DNA of 12,649 nt, from contig CAMLDZ010000088.1 in the NCBI GenBank assembly GCA_946478985.1, forward strand, positions 1 through 12,649. Reading direction: 5' to 3'. The notes below the pieces were generated by a model. The model was not told where the DNA came from. It did no database searches and saw nothing but the letters and a program-made list of their open reading frames with translations. Source of the stretch: an uncultured Solimonas sp. (GTDB lineage Bacteria; Pseudomonadota; Gammaproteobacteria; Nevskiales; Nevskiaceae). Both the position numbers and the translations under genes were made by a program. Of the stretch, positions 7,075 to 12,649 are shown in pieces. Each line of letters starts with the position of its first letter. Positions within the stretch are counted from its first letter, which is position 1.

Positions 7075-8283
7075 CTACGCGGGTGCGGGGGAGTCCGGCA
7101 GCGGAAGCGGGAGGGTGGAAGCGGGCTCGCATTCGACGCGATTACGCCCCTTCTCCTTGGCACGATAGAGCGCGCCATCGGCGCGTGCCAGCGGCATGTC
7201 GACGCTGGTGTCGGTCGCCGCGACGGCGGCCACGCCTATGCTCACGGTGGTGCCGACCGGACCGTGCTTGCTGTCGGCGCGGCGCGACTCGAACTCGCCG
7301 CGGATGCGGCCGGCGATGGCTGCGGCGTCGGCCAGGTCGGCGCCCGGCAGCAGCACGCAGAACTCCTCGCCGCCGTAGCGGCCGAGCAGATCGCCGGGCC
7401 GCAACAGGCTGCCGGCGGTGCCGGCAATCAGACGGATCACCGCATCGCCGGCGGCATGGCCGTACTGGTCGTTGATGCGCTTGAAGTGGTCCAGGTCCAT
7501 CAGCAACACCGCGAGGGGCTGCGCGTCGCGCTGACTGCGCAGGATCTGCCGCGCGGCCAGCTGCTGGAAGCCGGCGCGGTTGAGCACCCCGGTGAGGCCA
7601 TCGCGCCGCGCATCGTCAACCAGACGCTGCTGCAAGTGCTCGCCGAACATCATGATCACCGAGAGGTTCCACAGCATCCCCAGCAGGGTGAGCCCCAGCG
7701 TGTTGAGCGCCTGCCCGGCCTGCGGCGACAGGTAATCGGTGGCATCGTTGCCGGCGAGCAGCTGCGGCGCCACCTCGACATAGCGGGCGACCACCAGCAG
7801 GTAGACACCGGCGAAGGCGATCATCGCCGCCACGCGCATGCCCAGGAATTGCTGGCGCTGGGCCTCGCGCGCGTCGCGCAGACACACGGCGGCGTAGACG
7901 GCGTTGACTGCACAGGAGAAGCAGACGCGCGCTGCGAAGTGGTCGCGCAGCGGGGCGAAGAACAGGTAGAGCGCCGCCGGCACCAGCACCGGCAACCACC
8001 CCCAACGCAGCTTGAATCGCTGGCCGGCAAACTGCCGCAAGCCGCACCACATCAGAAACTCGCCCAGCAGCAAGGCGCAGTTGCCGCCCGCGATGGACAG
8101 CATGTCCGGCACCATGCCGCGCAGCGCGATCAGTAATGCACCGACCGCGCTGATCGCGTTCGAAACTCCCCAATAGCCCAGGGCCGGATAACCGCGCTGC
8201 AGGCGCCACAGCACCAGCAGCATGCAGCCGAGCATGGAATACGCGCCGACGACGACGGCGAACAGCGTGCGCGTGTCGAGCAT
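7075..8283 (-). CDS. Membrane diguanylate cyclase (GGDEF), downstream paralogue
   Basis: Predicted inner-membrane enzyme (402 aa) making c-di-GMP from two GTP. The first ~215 residues hold about six or seven hydrophobic segments (an unnamed membrane sensor beginning MLDTRTLF and including ALRGMVPD and CGLRQFAGQR). The C-terminal GGDEF domain has DGLTGVLNRAGF (228-239), LMDLDHFKRINDQYGHAAGD (261-280), the active-site loop GGEEF (304-308) and an allosteric I-site RPGD (295-298), so activity and product inhibition are both expected. The ATG at 8283 is preferred over a GTG at 8289: it matches the N-terminus of the paralogue next door and lies 8 bases from an 11-G tract acting as ribosome-binding site. 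It is collinear with the upstream GGDEF protein, with both catalytic motifs at identical residue numbers. The TonB receptor follows after 10 bp. Confidence 0.92.
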   Translation of the reverse strand: MLDTRTLFAVVVGAYSMLGCMLLVLWRLQRGYPALGYWGVSNAISAVGALLIALRGMVPDMLSIAGGNCALLLGEFLMWCGLRQFAGQRFKLRWGWLPVLVPAALYLFFAPLRDHFAARVCFSCAVNAVYAAVCLRDAREAQRQQFLGMRVAAMIAFAGVYLLVVARYVEVAPQLLAGNDATDYLSPQAGQALNTLGLTLLGMLWNLSVIMMFGEHLQQRLVDDARRDGLTGVLNRAGFQQLAARQILRSQRDAQPLAVLLMDLDHFKRINDQYGHAAGDAVIRLIAGTAGSLLRPGDLLGRYGGEEFCVLLPGADLADAAAIAGRIRGEFESRRADSKHGPVGTTVSIGVAAVAATDTSVDMPLARADGALYRAKEKGRNRVECEPASTLPLPLPDSPAPA

Positions 8284-8291
8284 GGGCACGT

Positions 8292-8302
8292 CCCCCCCCC
8301 CC
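8292..8302 (-). promoter_or_regulatory. Poly-G tract at the ribosome-binding position
   Basis: Eleven consecutive G on the minus strand (C on plus), preceded there by CCCC and ending 8 bases before the ATG at 8283. It takes the place of a Shine-Dalgarno sequence. Homopolymers of this length are prone to slipped-strand changes, which would alter ribosome-binding spacing here without shifting the reading frame. The CCCC/GGGG flank can also fold back. The exact length may be affected by sequencing error. Confidence 0.6.
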
Positions 8303-8308
8303 GGGGTA

Positions 8309-8323
8309 TTTGTCTAGGACAAA
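8309..8323. promoter_or_regulatory. Palindrome between the two GGDEF genes (possible operator or stem)
   Basis: TTTGTC-TAG-GACAAA, a perfect 6-bp inverted repeat with a 3-base centre, in the 41-bp spacer just downstream of the first cyclase stop (8325) and upstream of the poly-G tract. It is relatively A/T-rich for this GC-rich window. It could be a regulator-binding site or a small RNA stem. I do not recognise a specific regulator. Confidence 0.4.
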
Positions 8324-8324
8324 G

Positions 8325-9542
8325 TCATCCCGCTGAGGCCAGGCTGTTGTCCGGCGTACCGACGCGCAGCTCGCCCCGGTCGTCGTAGCATTCGACGCGA
8401 TTGCGTCCCGCCCGCTTGGCGCGGTACATCGCGCGGTCGGCACGTACCAGCGCCGCGTCGGCCACCGGCTCGTCGGCCCGGATCATCGCCACGCCGATGC
8501 TGACGGTCACGGCGATCATCGCCTCGCCCACCGGCGTGCGCAGCGCTTCGAAACGGCTGCGGATGCGCTCGGCCACCGCCATCGCGTCTTCGACCCTGTG
8601 CACCGTCATCAGCGCACAGAATTCCTCGCCGCCATGGCGGCCGATCAGGTCGGTCGGTCGCAGCGCCTCGCGCGTGCTCGCCGCGAAGGCGACCAGCACA
8701 TCGTCGCCGGCGGCATGGCCGTAGCGGTCGTTGACCTGCTTGAAGCGGTCCAGGTCCATCAGCAGCACCGCGGTGCCGCTGCCTTCTCCCTGGTTGCGGC
8801 GCAGCAGCCGCGTGCCCAGCATCTGGAACCCGGCGCGGTTGAGCACCTGCGTCAGCGGATCATGGGTGGCTGCACCTAACAGGCTGATCTGCAAGCGCTC
8901 GCCGGGCATCAGCATCACCGCCAGGTTCCAGATCAGGCCGACCATCATCAGCAAGGCCACCGACAACACCTGCAGCAGATCGTTGTCCATCAGTCCGGGC
9001 GGCGGCGCGCTGGCGATCGTGGTGCTCGCCACGCCGGTGGCGTAGCGCAGGACCAGGGCCAGATAGACGGCGGCAAACGCCGACATCGCCACCCTACGCA
9101 TCTGCAACTGCTCGGCGCGCTGCGCGCCTGCGGCATCGCGCAGGCACATCGCCGCAATCAGCGCATAGACACTCGAGCTGATGCAGACCCGTTGGGTAAA
9201 GTGCTCCGGCGCTGCATACAGCCCCAGCAGCAAGGCCAGCAGCACTGGCGGCAGAACGACGGCCAGCGGTGAATAGCGCTGGTGCGCAAACTGCCGCAGG
9301 CCGGCCCACATCAGCGTCAGCGTCAGGCCGAGCAGGCCATTGCCGCCGCTGATCGATAGCCAATCGGGCATGAGCCCGCGCAGCGCCGTCAGCAGGCAGC
9401 CGGCGCCGCCGGCGAAGTTGGACAGCGCCCAGATCAGCATCGTCCGCTCGCTGCGGCGCACCTGCCACATCAGCAGCAGCACGATGCCGAACGTGCAGTA
9501 GGCGATGACGATGACCACGAACAAGGTCCGCATGTCCAGCAT
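8325..9542 (-). CDS. Membrane diguanylate cyclase (GGDEF), upstream paralogue
   Basis: Predicted c-di-GMP synthase (405 aa) of the inner membrane. Residues 1-215 contain about six or seven hydrophobic segments starting MLDMRTLFVV, with ALRGLMPDWLSISGGN (53-68) and WAGLRQFAHQR (79-89), blocks shared with the neighbouring paralogue. The GGDEF domain has HDPLTQVLNRAGF (227-239), LMDLDRFKQVNDRYGHAAGD (261-280) with metal-binding Asp263, GGEEF (304-308) and an I-site RPTD (295-298). All signature residues are intact, so it should be active and feedback-inhibited. The ATG at 9542 is preceded by AGGGAG (minus, 9555-9560) at a rather long spacing of 12. A TSUP permease gene lies 98 bp upstream, and the second GGDEF gene begins 41 bp downstream. 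The input signal is unknown. Confidence 0.92.
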   Translation of the reverse strand: MLDMRTLFVVIVIAYCTFGIVLLLMWQVRRSERTMLIWALSNFAGGAGCLLTALRGLMPDWLSISGGNGLLGLTLTLMWAGLRQFAHQRYSPLAVVLPPVLLALLLGLYAAPEHFTQRVCISSSVYALIAAMCLRDAAGAQRAEQLQMRRVAMSAFAAVYLALVLRYATGVASTTIASAPPPGLMDNDLLQVLSVALLMMVGLIWNLAVMLMPGERLQISLLGAATHDPLTQVLNRAGFQMLGTRLLRRNQGEGSGTAVLLMDLDRFKQVNDRYGHAAGDDVLVAFAASTREALRPTDLIGRHGGEEFCALMTVHRVEDAMAVAERIRSRFEALRTPVGEAMIAVTVSIGVAMIRADEPVADAALVRADRAMYRAKRAGRNRVECYDDRGELRVGTPDNSLASAG

Positions 9543-9640
9543 CAGCGGATCGATCTCCCTTTAGCGTGTCGCCGCGATTTTCTTCTGCGGCGGTTCGAGG
9601 CGGGCGAGGATACGCACCCCCTCGGAAGGTCCAGCGCGGC

Positions 9641-10375
9641 TCAGTTGATGAAACTGAGAACTGCGTCCCAGATCAGCTTCAGCGACAGTACCACCAGAAT
9701 CACGCGGAACACCCGATTGAACGCCGCGTCGCTGATGCGGCCGTTGATCTGCTTGCCGGCCAGCGTGCCGGCGATCACCGCCACGCACAATGGCAGCAAC
9801 CGCTGTGGCGCCGCCAGCGCCGAGAAGCCCACGAAACCATAGGCCAGCACGCGCATGCCGTGACCGAGCATCTGCGTCAGCGCCAGGGTGCCGATCACCG
9901 TCTGCCGCTTCCATTCCGGGCGGAAGAACAGGCGGCCGACGAACAGGCCGGTGGCGCCAACGAACAGACCCAGGCTGCCGTTGAGCAGACCGGCCAGCAC
10001 GAAGGCGGGTCGCGCCGGCAAGGGCCGCGCACGCGCTGGCGGCGCCAGCGAGGCGAGGATCAGCCCGGCCAGGATCAGCTTGACGAAATCGGTATCGATG
10101 TCGGCGGCGAACGGCGCGATCAGCAGCGTTGCCGGAATGCCGGCGAGCAGGAACCAGCCGGCTGCCGACCATTCGACATCCTTGAGATACGCCACCGTGC
10201 GCGAGGTGTTGGACACCATCTGCACCGCCGCGAACAACGGCACCGCCTCGGCCGATGACATGCCCAGCGCGTAGAACACGCCGATGAGGATGGTGCCGCC
10301 GCCCAGGCCGGCAGCGCCGGACAGCGCCGCGGTGCAGAAACCGACGGCGGCGATCGCGATGTCGAGCGATTCCAC
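9641..10375 (-). CDS. TauE/SafE (TSUP) family membrane permease
   Basis: Inner-membrane protein of 244 aa of the sulfite-exporter TauE/SafE family, whose members move sulfite, sulfonates, thiosulfate or other small organic anions. It has two related halves. The first has GAAGLGGGTILIG at residues 20-32; the second has GLFVGATGLFVGRLFF (136-151). Hydrophobic segments lie at about 4-25, 28-50, 70-92, 97-112, 122-146, 160-180, 190-208 and 222-240. GKQINGRIS (208-216) is typical of the penultimate loop. Translation starts at GTG 10375, with GAGAGA a suitable distance upstream. It begins 12 bp after the EF-hand lipoprotein stop, so the two are likely cotranscribed. A 7-bp inverted repeat (CTCAGTT/AACTGAG, 9640-9658) spans its stop codon. 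No sulfur-metabolism gene is nearby, so the substrate is open. Confidence 0.9.
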   Translation of the reverse strand: MESLDIAIAAVGFCTAALSGAAGLGGGTILIGVFYALGMSSAEAVPLFAAVQMVSNTSRTVAYLKDVEWSAAGWFLLAGIPATLLIAPFAADIDTDFVKLILAGLILASLAPPARARPLPARPAFVLAGLLNGSLGLFVGATGLFVGRLFFRPEWKRQTVIGTLALTQMLGHGMRVLAYGFVGFSALAAPQRLLPLCVAVIAGTLAGKQINGRISDAAFNRVFRVILVVLSLKLIWDAVLSFIN

Positions 10376-10387
10376 CGTCGCGATCTC

Positions 10388-10705
10388 TCAGTACGCGTCG
10401 CGACGTGGATCGGAACGCGGCCCGGACACCGGCCGCCAGCCTTCGGCCTCGATGCGCCGCCAGATCACGTAGCTGCGCAGCTCGGCCAGCGAGACCAGAC
10501 CGTTATGGTCGGTGTCGACATCCTCGAACTTGCCGCCGGGCAGCTTCAGGGACTCGAACTCGGCGGGCACCAGCTGCTCGTCATGATCGACGTCGGCCGC
10601 CTCGAAGAACACGCGCACGCGCTCCTTCATCGGCTGGTTGCCGGCACAGCCACCCGCCAGCAACAGCACGGCAGCAGGCAGCAGACTGAGGAGGAGCTTG
10701 GGCAT
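10388..10705 (-). CDS. Small EF-hand lipoprotein
   Basis: Exported protein of 105 aa. The N-terminus MPKLLLSLLPAAVLLLAGGC is a lipoprotein signal peptide with Cys20 as the lipidation site; the -3 residue is Ala rather than the usual Leu, so the lipobox is slightly relaxed. Two EF-hand calcium-binding loops follow: DVDHDEQLVPAE (38-49) and DTDHNGLVSLAE (64-75), with acidic or polar residues at positions 1, 3, 5 and 12 and the canonical Gly at position 6 of the second. The tail is rich in Arg, Pro and Asp. The function is unknown; a periplasmic Ca2+-binding or structural role is plausible. The ATG at 10705 is chosen over the upstream in-frame start at 10795, which would bury the signal peptide and overlap the divergent gene. 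No strong ribosome-binding site is visible. The TSUP gene follows after 12 bp. Confidence 0.85.
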   Translation of the reverse strand: MPKLLLSLLPAAVLLLAGGCAGNQPMKERVRVFFEAADVDHDEQLVPAEFESLKLPGGKFEDVDTDHNGLVSLAELRSYVIWRRIEAEGWRPVSGPRSDPRRDAY

Positions 10706-10737
10706 GGGCGGCGCATTGTGCCGGATTCGCAGGCTCG

Positions 10738-10765
10738 TTGACGCGGCGGCGGCGCCGACCATACT
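10738..10765 (+). promoter_or_regulatory. Sigma-70-like promoter of the GST gene
   Basis: TTGACG (10738-10743, five of six consensus bases) and CATACT (10760-10765, four of six) are separated by 16 bp, in the 88-bp divergent spacer between the EF-hand lipoprotein and the GST gene. The predicted transcription start is near 10772, leaving a leader of about 22 bases that contains the GAGGGA ribosome-binding site. Confidence 0.5.
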
Positions 10766-10793
10766 GCGACGCAGACATCCGAGGGATTTCGCC

Positions 10794-11408
10794 ATGTTGA
10801 CGCTCTATGGAATGACCGGCTCCGGCAACTGCCACAAGCCTGCGCTATTGATGCGTCAGCTGGGCATCGAGTTCCGCTGGCAGGAGGTGGACATTCTGCA
10901 GGGCGCCAGCCGCACGCCGGAATTCCTCGCCCTCAACCCCAACGGCAAGGTGCCGCTGCTGGCCTTCGACGACGGCCGCCTGCTGGCCGAATCCAACGCC
11001 ATGCTCTGCTACCTGGCCGAGGGCAGCGCGTTGTTCCCCGCCGCCGCCGATGCCGAGGCGCGCTGGACGCGCGCGCAGATCCTGCAGTGGCTGTTCTTCG
11101 AGCAGTACAGCCACGAGCCCTACATCGCCACGGTGCGCTTCTGGGTGCACATGCTCGGCAAGCGCGAGCAATGGCACGAGAAGATCGCTGCGGCGATGCC
11201 GCGTGGCTACGCAGCGCTGGATGTGATGGAGCAGCAACTGGCCAAGACCGCTTTTCTGGTCGGGCAGACTTACAGCATCGCCGACATCGCCTTGTTCGCG
11301 TACACGCACGTCGCGCATCAGGGCGGCTATGTGCTGGACGAGTATCCGCAGATCCGTGCCTGGCTGGCGCGGGTGGCGGCGCAGCCGGGATATGTGGCGA
11401 TGGCTTAG
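10794..11408 (+). CDS. Glutathione S-transferase family protein
   Basis: Soluble cytoplasmic protein of 204 aa, the usual bacterial GST length, expected to conjugate or reduce substrates with glutathione. The N-terminal thioredoxin-fold domain (about 1-80) starts MLTLYGMTGSGNCHK, with Ser10/Asn12 in the usual active-site region. It contains NPNGKVPLL (48-56) with the cis-Pro54 and the glutathione-binding ESNAM (66-70, Glu66-Ser67). The helical C-terminal domain (about 90-204) carries the N-capping box SIADIALFAY (161-170), a folding hallmark of GSTs. The ATG at 10794 is preceded by GAGGGA (10781-10786) at a 7-base spacing. It is divergent from the EF-hand lipoprotein and probably monocistronic. 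The specific class and substrate cannot be assigned. Confidence 0.92.
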   Translation: MLTLYGMTGSGNCHKPALLMRQLGIEFRWQEVDILQGASRTPEFLALNPNGKVPLLAFDDGRLLAESNAMLCYLAEGSALFPAAADAEARWTRAQILQWLFFEQYSHEPYIATVRFWVHMLGKREQWHEKIAAAMPRGYAALDVMEQQLAKTAFLVGQTYSIADIALFAYTHVAHQGGYVLDEYPQIRAWLARVAAQPGYVAMA

Positions 11409-11410
11409 TG

Positions 11411-11444
11411 CATAAAAGCCCCTCTCCCGCTTGCGGGAGAGGGG
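11411..11444 (-). terminator. Possible intrinsic terminator for the DUF3187 transcript
   Basis: A perfect 12-bp stem (CCCCTCTCCCGC at 11419-11430 against 11433-11444) with a 2-base loop. Read on the minus strand it is followed by CTTTTATG, a short T-run, so it could end the DUF3187 message coming from the right. The T-run is only four bases and the stem belongs to a repeat family, hence moderate confidence. Confidence 0.4.
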
Positions 11445-11510
11445 TTGGGGTGAGGGGCGCACCCTCATCCGCCCCTTCGGGGCACCTTCTCCCGCAAGCG
11501 GGAGAAGGGA
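11419..11510. repeat. GC-rich intergenic hairpin repeat, copy after the GST gene
   Basis: Three successive stem-loops: the 12-bp stem at 11419-11444, GCCCC-TTC-GGGGC at 11471-11483, and an 11-bp stem CCTTCTCCCGC (11485-11495) against 11498-11508 with an AA loop. Between the first two lies TTGGGGTGAGGGG and the 15-mer GCGCACCCTCATCCG (11457-11471), identical to 982-996. The outer two stems are near-copies of each other. It fills most of the 130-bp spacer between two convergent genes. Confidence 0.65.
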
Positions 11511-11538
11511 GTCGCCACAGCGCCGTCGCGACAAAAGC

Positions 11539-12504
11539 TCAGCGCCAGTCCGCCGCCAGATGGATCGAGAAATCCGGCGAGGACTCGGTGATCGGGTCTT
11601 CCTGCATGCCCAGCCACCATGACACGCGCTCGCTGGCGCGGTAGCGGAAGCCGAACGCGAGCTGGCCGCCGGCCTGCGACAGCGCATCGACATCGGCGCC
11701 GCGGTACAGCGGCGAGTGCAGGTAGAACTGCAGGCCGGCCGACAACGCATCGGTCAGCGCGTAGCCGACCGAGGCCCAGCCGAACGGCAGGAACTGGCGC
11801 TGCTGGTCCTGCAGCGGACCGTCGGCGCGCAGCGCGCTGGCACCCAGCGCCAGCGATCCGCTCCAGCGGCCTTGCGGGCCGATGGCGTAGCCGCGCTCGT
11901 ACCAGGCCGCCAGGCCCAGGCCACCGCCGGTGAGGCGGTCGGCATCGCCGGTCGGCAGCTGGAGCATCGTGCGCAGGCAGCCATCCCCCTCGCACCAGCC
12001 GGCGCCCAGGCGCAGATCGCCCAGGCCGGTGCGCTCGTCGTCGACGTCGAGCAGCACCTGGCCGTCGCGCACGTACTGGTAGTGGTACTGATCGCGGCCG
12101 CGCAGCTCGCGGCCGCCATTGGGCAGGCCAAACCAGTCGTGCCAGTTCTCGATCAGCGCGTCGAGCGAACCGCCCGAGGTCGCCAGCAGCGGCAGCTCGG
12201 CGCTGAACTGCCAGGGCCCGTACGCACGCCGCAGCTCGAAGCCCAGGCGCACAGCCTCGCCGTCGATCAGCAAGGACTCGTCGACGTCGGCATCGCTGAC
12301 CGATTCGTTGGTCCAGTCCAGCGTGACGCGCAGCCCCGCGTCACGGCGGTCCGCCTGCGGCACCGGCAAAGGCGCATGCCGCGCCAGCGCAGCCTGATTG
12401 AACGACCCGAACACGAAGGGCTCGGCCGCCGCGGCCAGCGACGGCAACCCCAGCAGCAGGGCGGACAGACAGGCGCAGCGGACGGCGAGTGGAGCAAGGG
12501 GCAT
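11539..12504 (-). CDS. DUF3187 family outer-membrane protein
   Basis: Exported protein of 321 aa, of unknown function. The start ATG at 12504 gives a clean signal peptide (MPLAPLAVRCACLSALLLGL, then PSLAAAA, with cleavage around residue 27). The frame is open to 12582, but the added residues are Arg- and Gln-rich and would bury the signal. The mature part is rich in alternating aromatic/hydrophobic stretches, typical of an outer-membrane beta barrel. It carries the family hallmark NWHDWFGLPNGGRE (120-133), plus LGDLRLGAGW (161-170) and LQLPTGDADRLTGGG (181-195). A Cys pair at 171 and 176 could form a disulfide. It ends in ADWR. GGAAG at 12516-12520 is a modest ribosome-binding site. It converges with the GST gene across the hairpin repeat. 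Confidence 0.85.
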   Translation of the reverse strand: MPLAPLAVRCACLSALLLGLPSLAAAAEPFVFGSFNQAALARHAPLPVPQADRRDAGLRVTLDWTNESVSDADVDESLLIDGEAVRLGFELRRAYGPWQFSAELPLLATSGGSLDALIENWHDWFGLPNGGRELRGRDQYHYQYVRDGQVLLDVDDERTGLGDLRLGAGWCEGDGCLRTMLQLPTGDADRLTGGGLGLAAWYERGYAIGPQGRWSGSLALGASALRADGPLQDQQRQFLPFGWASVGYALTDALSAGLQFYLHSPLYRGADVDALSQAGGQLAFGFRYRASERVSWWLGMQEDPITESSPDFSIHLAADWR

Positions 12505-12649
12505 CGGCTTTAGGGCTTCCAGGGCGGCTTCGCGTTGCGCGCGATTGTGCCGGTTTTGCCGTGCGCGCTGGGGCGCGCGCAAAGGACGACGGGAAGGCAG
12601 TCTGCTAGCATCTGCGCCCCTTTGCTGTCCAGCAGGACCCGCTTCACAT
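12505..12649. other. Right-edge spacer with a possible outward promoter
   Basis: Gene-free 145 bp upstream of DUF3187. On the plus strand there is an extended -10-like TGCTAGCAT (12603-12611) without a good -35. AGGA follows at 12634-12637, and the window ends in CACAT, so a start codon may be cut at the very edge. A GCGCGC-rich patch lies at about 12561-12580. The sequence probably serves divergent promoters; none is certain. Confidence 0.3.

Noticed and set aside
7065..7178. Longer start for the TonB receptor at 7178
   Set aside because: The extra 38 residues overlap the end of the cyclase gene, are Arg/Pro-rich and would place the signal peptide internally; GTG 7064 gives a normal export signal.
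5094..7475. A 793-codon plus-strand open frame antisense to the TonB receptor and cyclase
   Set aside because: The product is Gln/Arg/Ala-rich without recognisable motifs, while the opposite strand encodes a complete receptor with signal peptide, plug and barrel.
9640..9658. Inverted repeat CTCAGTT/AACTGAG over the TSUP stop codon as a terminator
   Set aside because: The stem is short and no T-run follows on the minus strand, so termination is not supported.
11419..11510. CRISPR-like array from the repeated CCCTCTCCCGC stems
   Set aside because: The repeats are inverted hairpin arms with no regular spacers, and no cas gene is nearby.
12506..12582. Extension of the DUF3187 protein to an upstream start at 12582
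   Set aside because: The added residues are Arg/Gln/Ala-rich and precede a clear signal peptide that should be at the N-terminus.

Overview
The window is high-GC DNA in which every gene I can support is chromosomal in character; I see no integrase, transposase, phage gene, CRISPR array, tRNA or rRNA. A gammaproteobacterium of the Xanthomonadales/Nevskiales type is the best guess. This rests on the Pseudomonas-type (aminoglycoside-phosphotransferase fold) homoserine kinase, a TonB-dependent receptor with a sphingomonad/xanthomonad-like plug, a DUF3187 outer-membrane protein, and GTAG-headed REP palindromes like those of Stenotrophomonas and Pseudomonas. That placement is inference.

Layout, left to right. 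Plus strand, 38-4670: homoserine kinase (thrB type); a 273-bp repeat-rich spacer holding a REP doublet; two consecutive 12-TM major-facilitator transporters (a metabolite:H+ symporter-type protein and a second MFS protein of another subfamily); and a DUF2238/YjdF-like inner-membrane protein. This block meets the minus-strand block head-on, with only 3 bp between the stop codons. Minus strand, read from 10705 down to 4674: a small EF-hand lipoprotein, a TauE/SafE (TSUP) permease, two tandem paralogous membrane GGDEF proteins (probable diguanylate cyclases), and a TonB-dependent outer-membrane receptor whose GTG start lies 10 bp after the second cyclase's stop. A divergent glutathione S-transferase (10794-11408, plus) has a recognisable sigma-70-type promoter. 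A DUF3187 outer-membrane protein (11539-12504, minus) converges on it across a hairpin-rich repeat. The last 145 bp hold a possible promoter firing out of the window.

How it may work together. The minus-strand cluster is the most coherent unit: two c-di-GMP synthases with the same architecture are tightly linked to an outer-membrane receptor, suggesting nutrient or signal uptake coupled to second-messenger output. The second cyclase is preceded by an 11-base G run placed exactly where its ribosome-binding site should be, and by a 6+3+6 palindrome, so its expression may be separately tuned or even phase-variable. The remaining genes look like ordinary housekeeping or transport functions. Three spacers directly downstream of plus-strand genes (thrB, first MFS, GST) carry members of a GC-rich hairpin repeat family.

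I did not find a clearly new defence, secretion or biosynthetic system. The best leads are the cyclase pair plus receptor unit and the poly-G tract.
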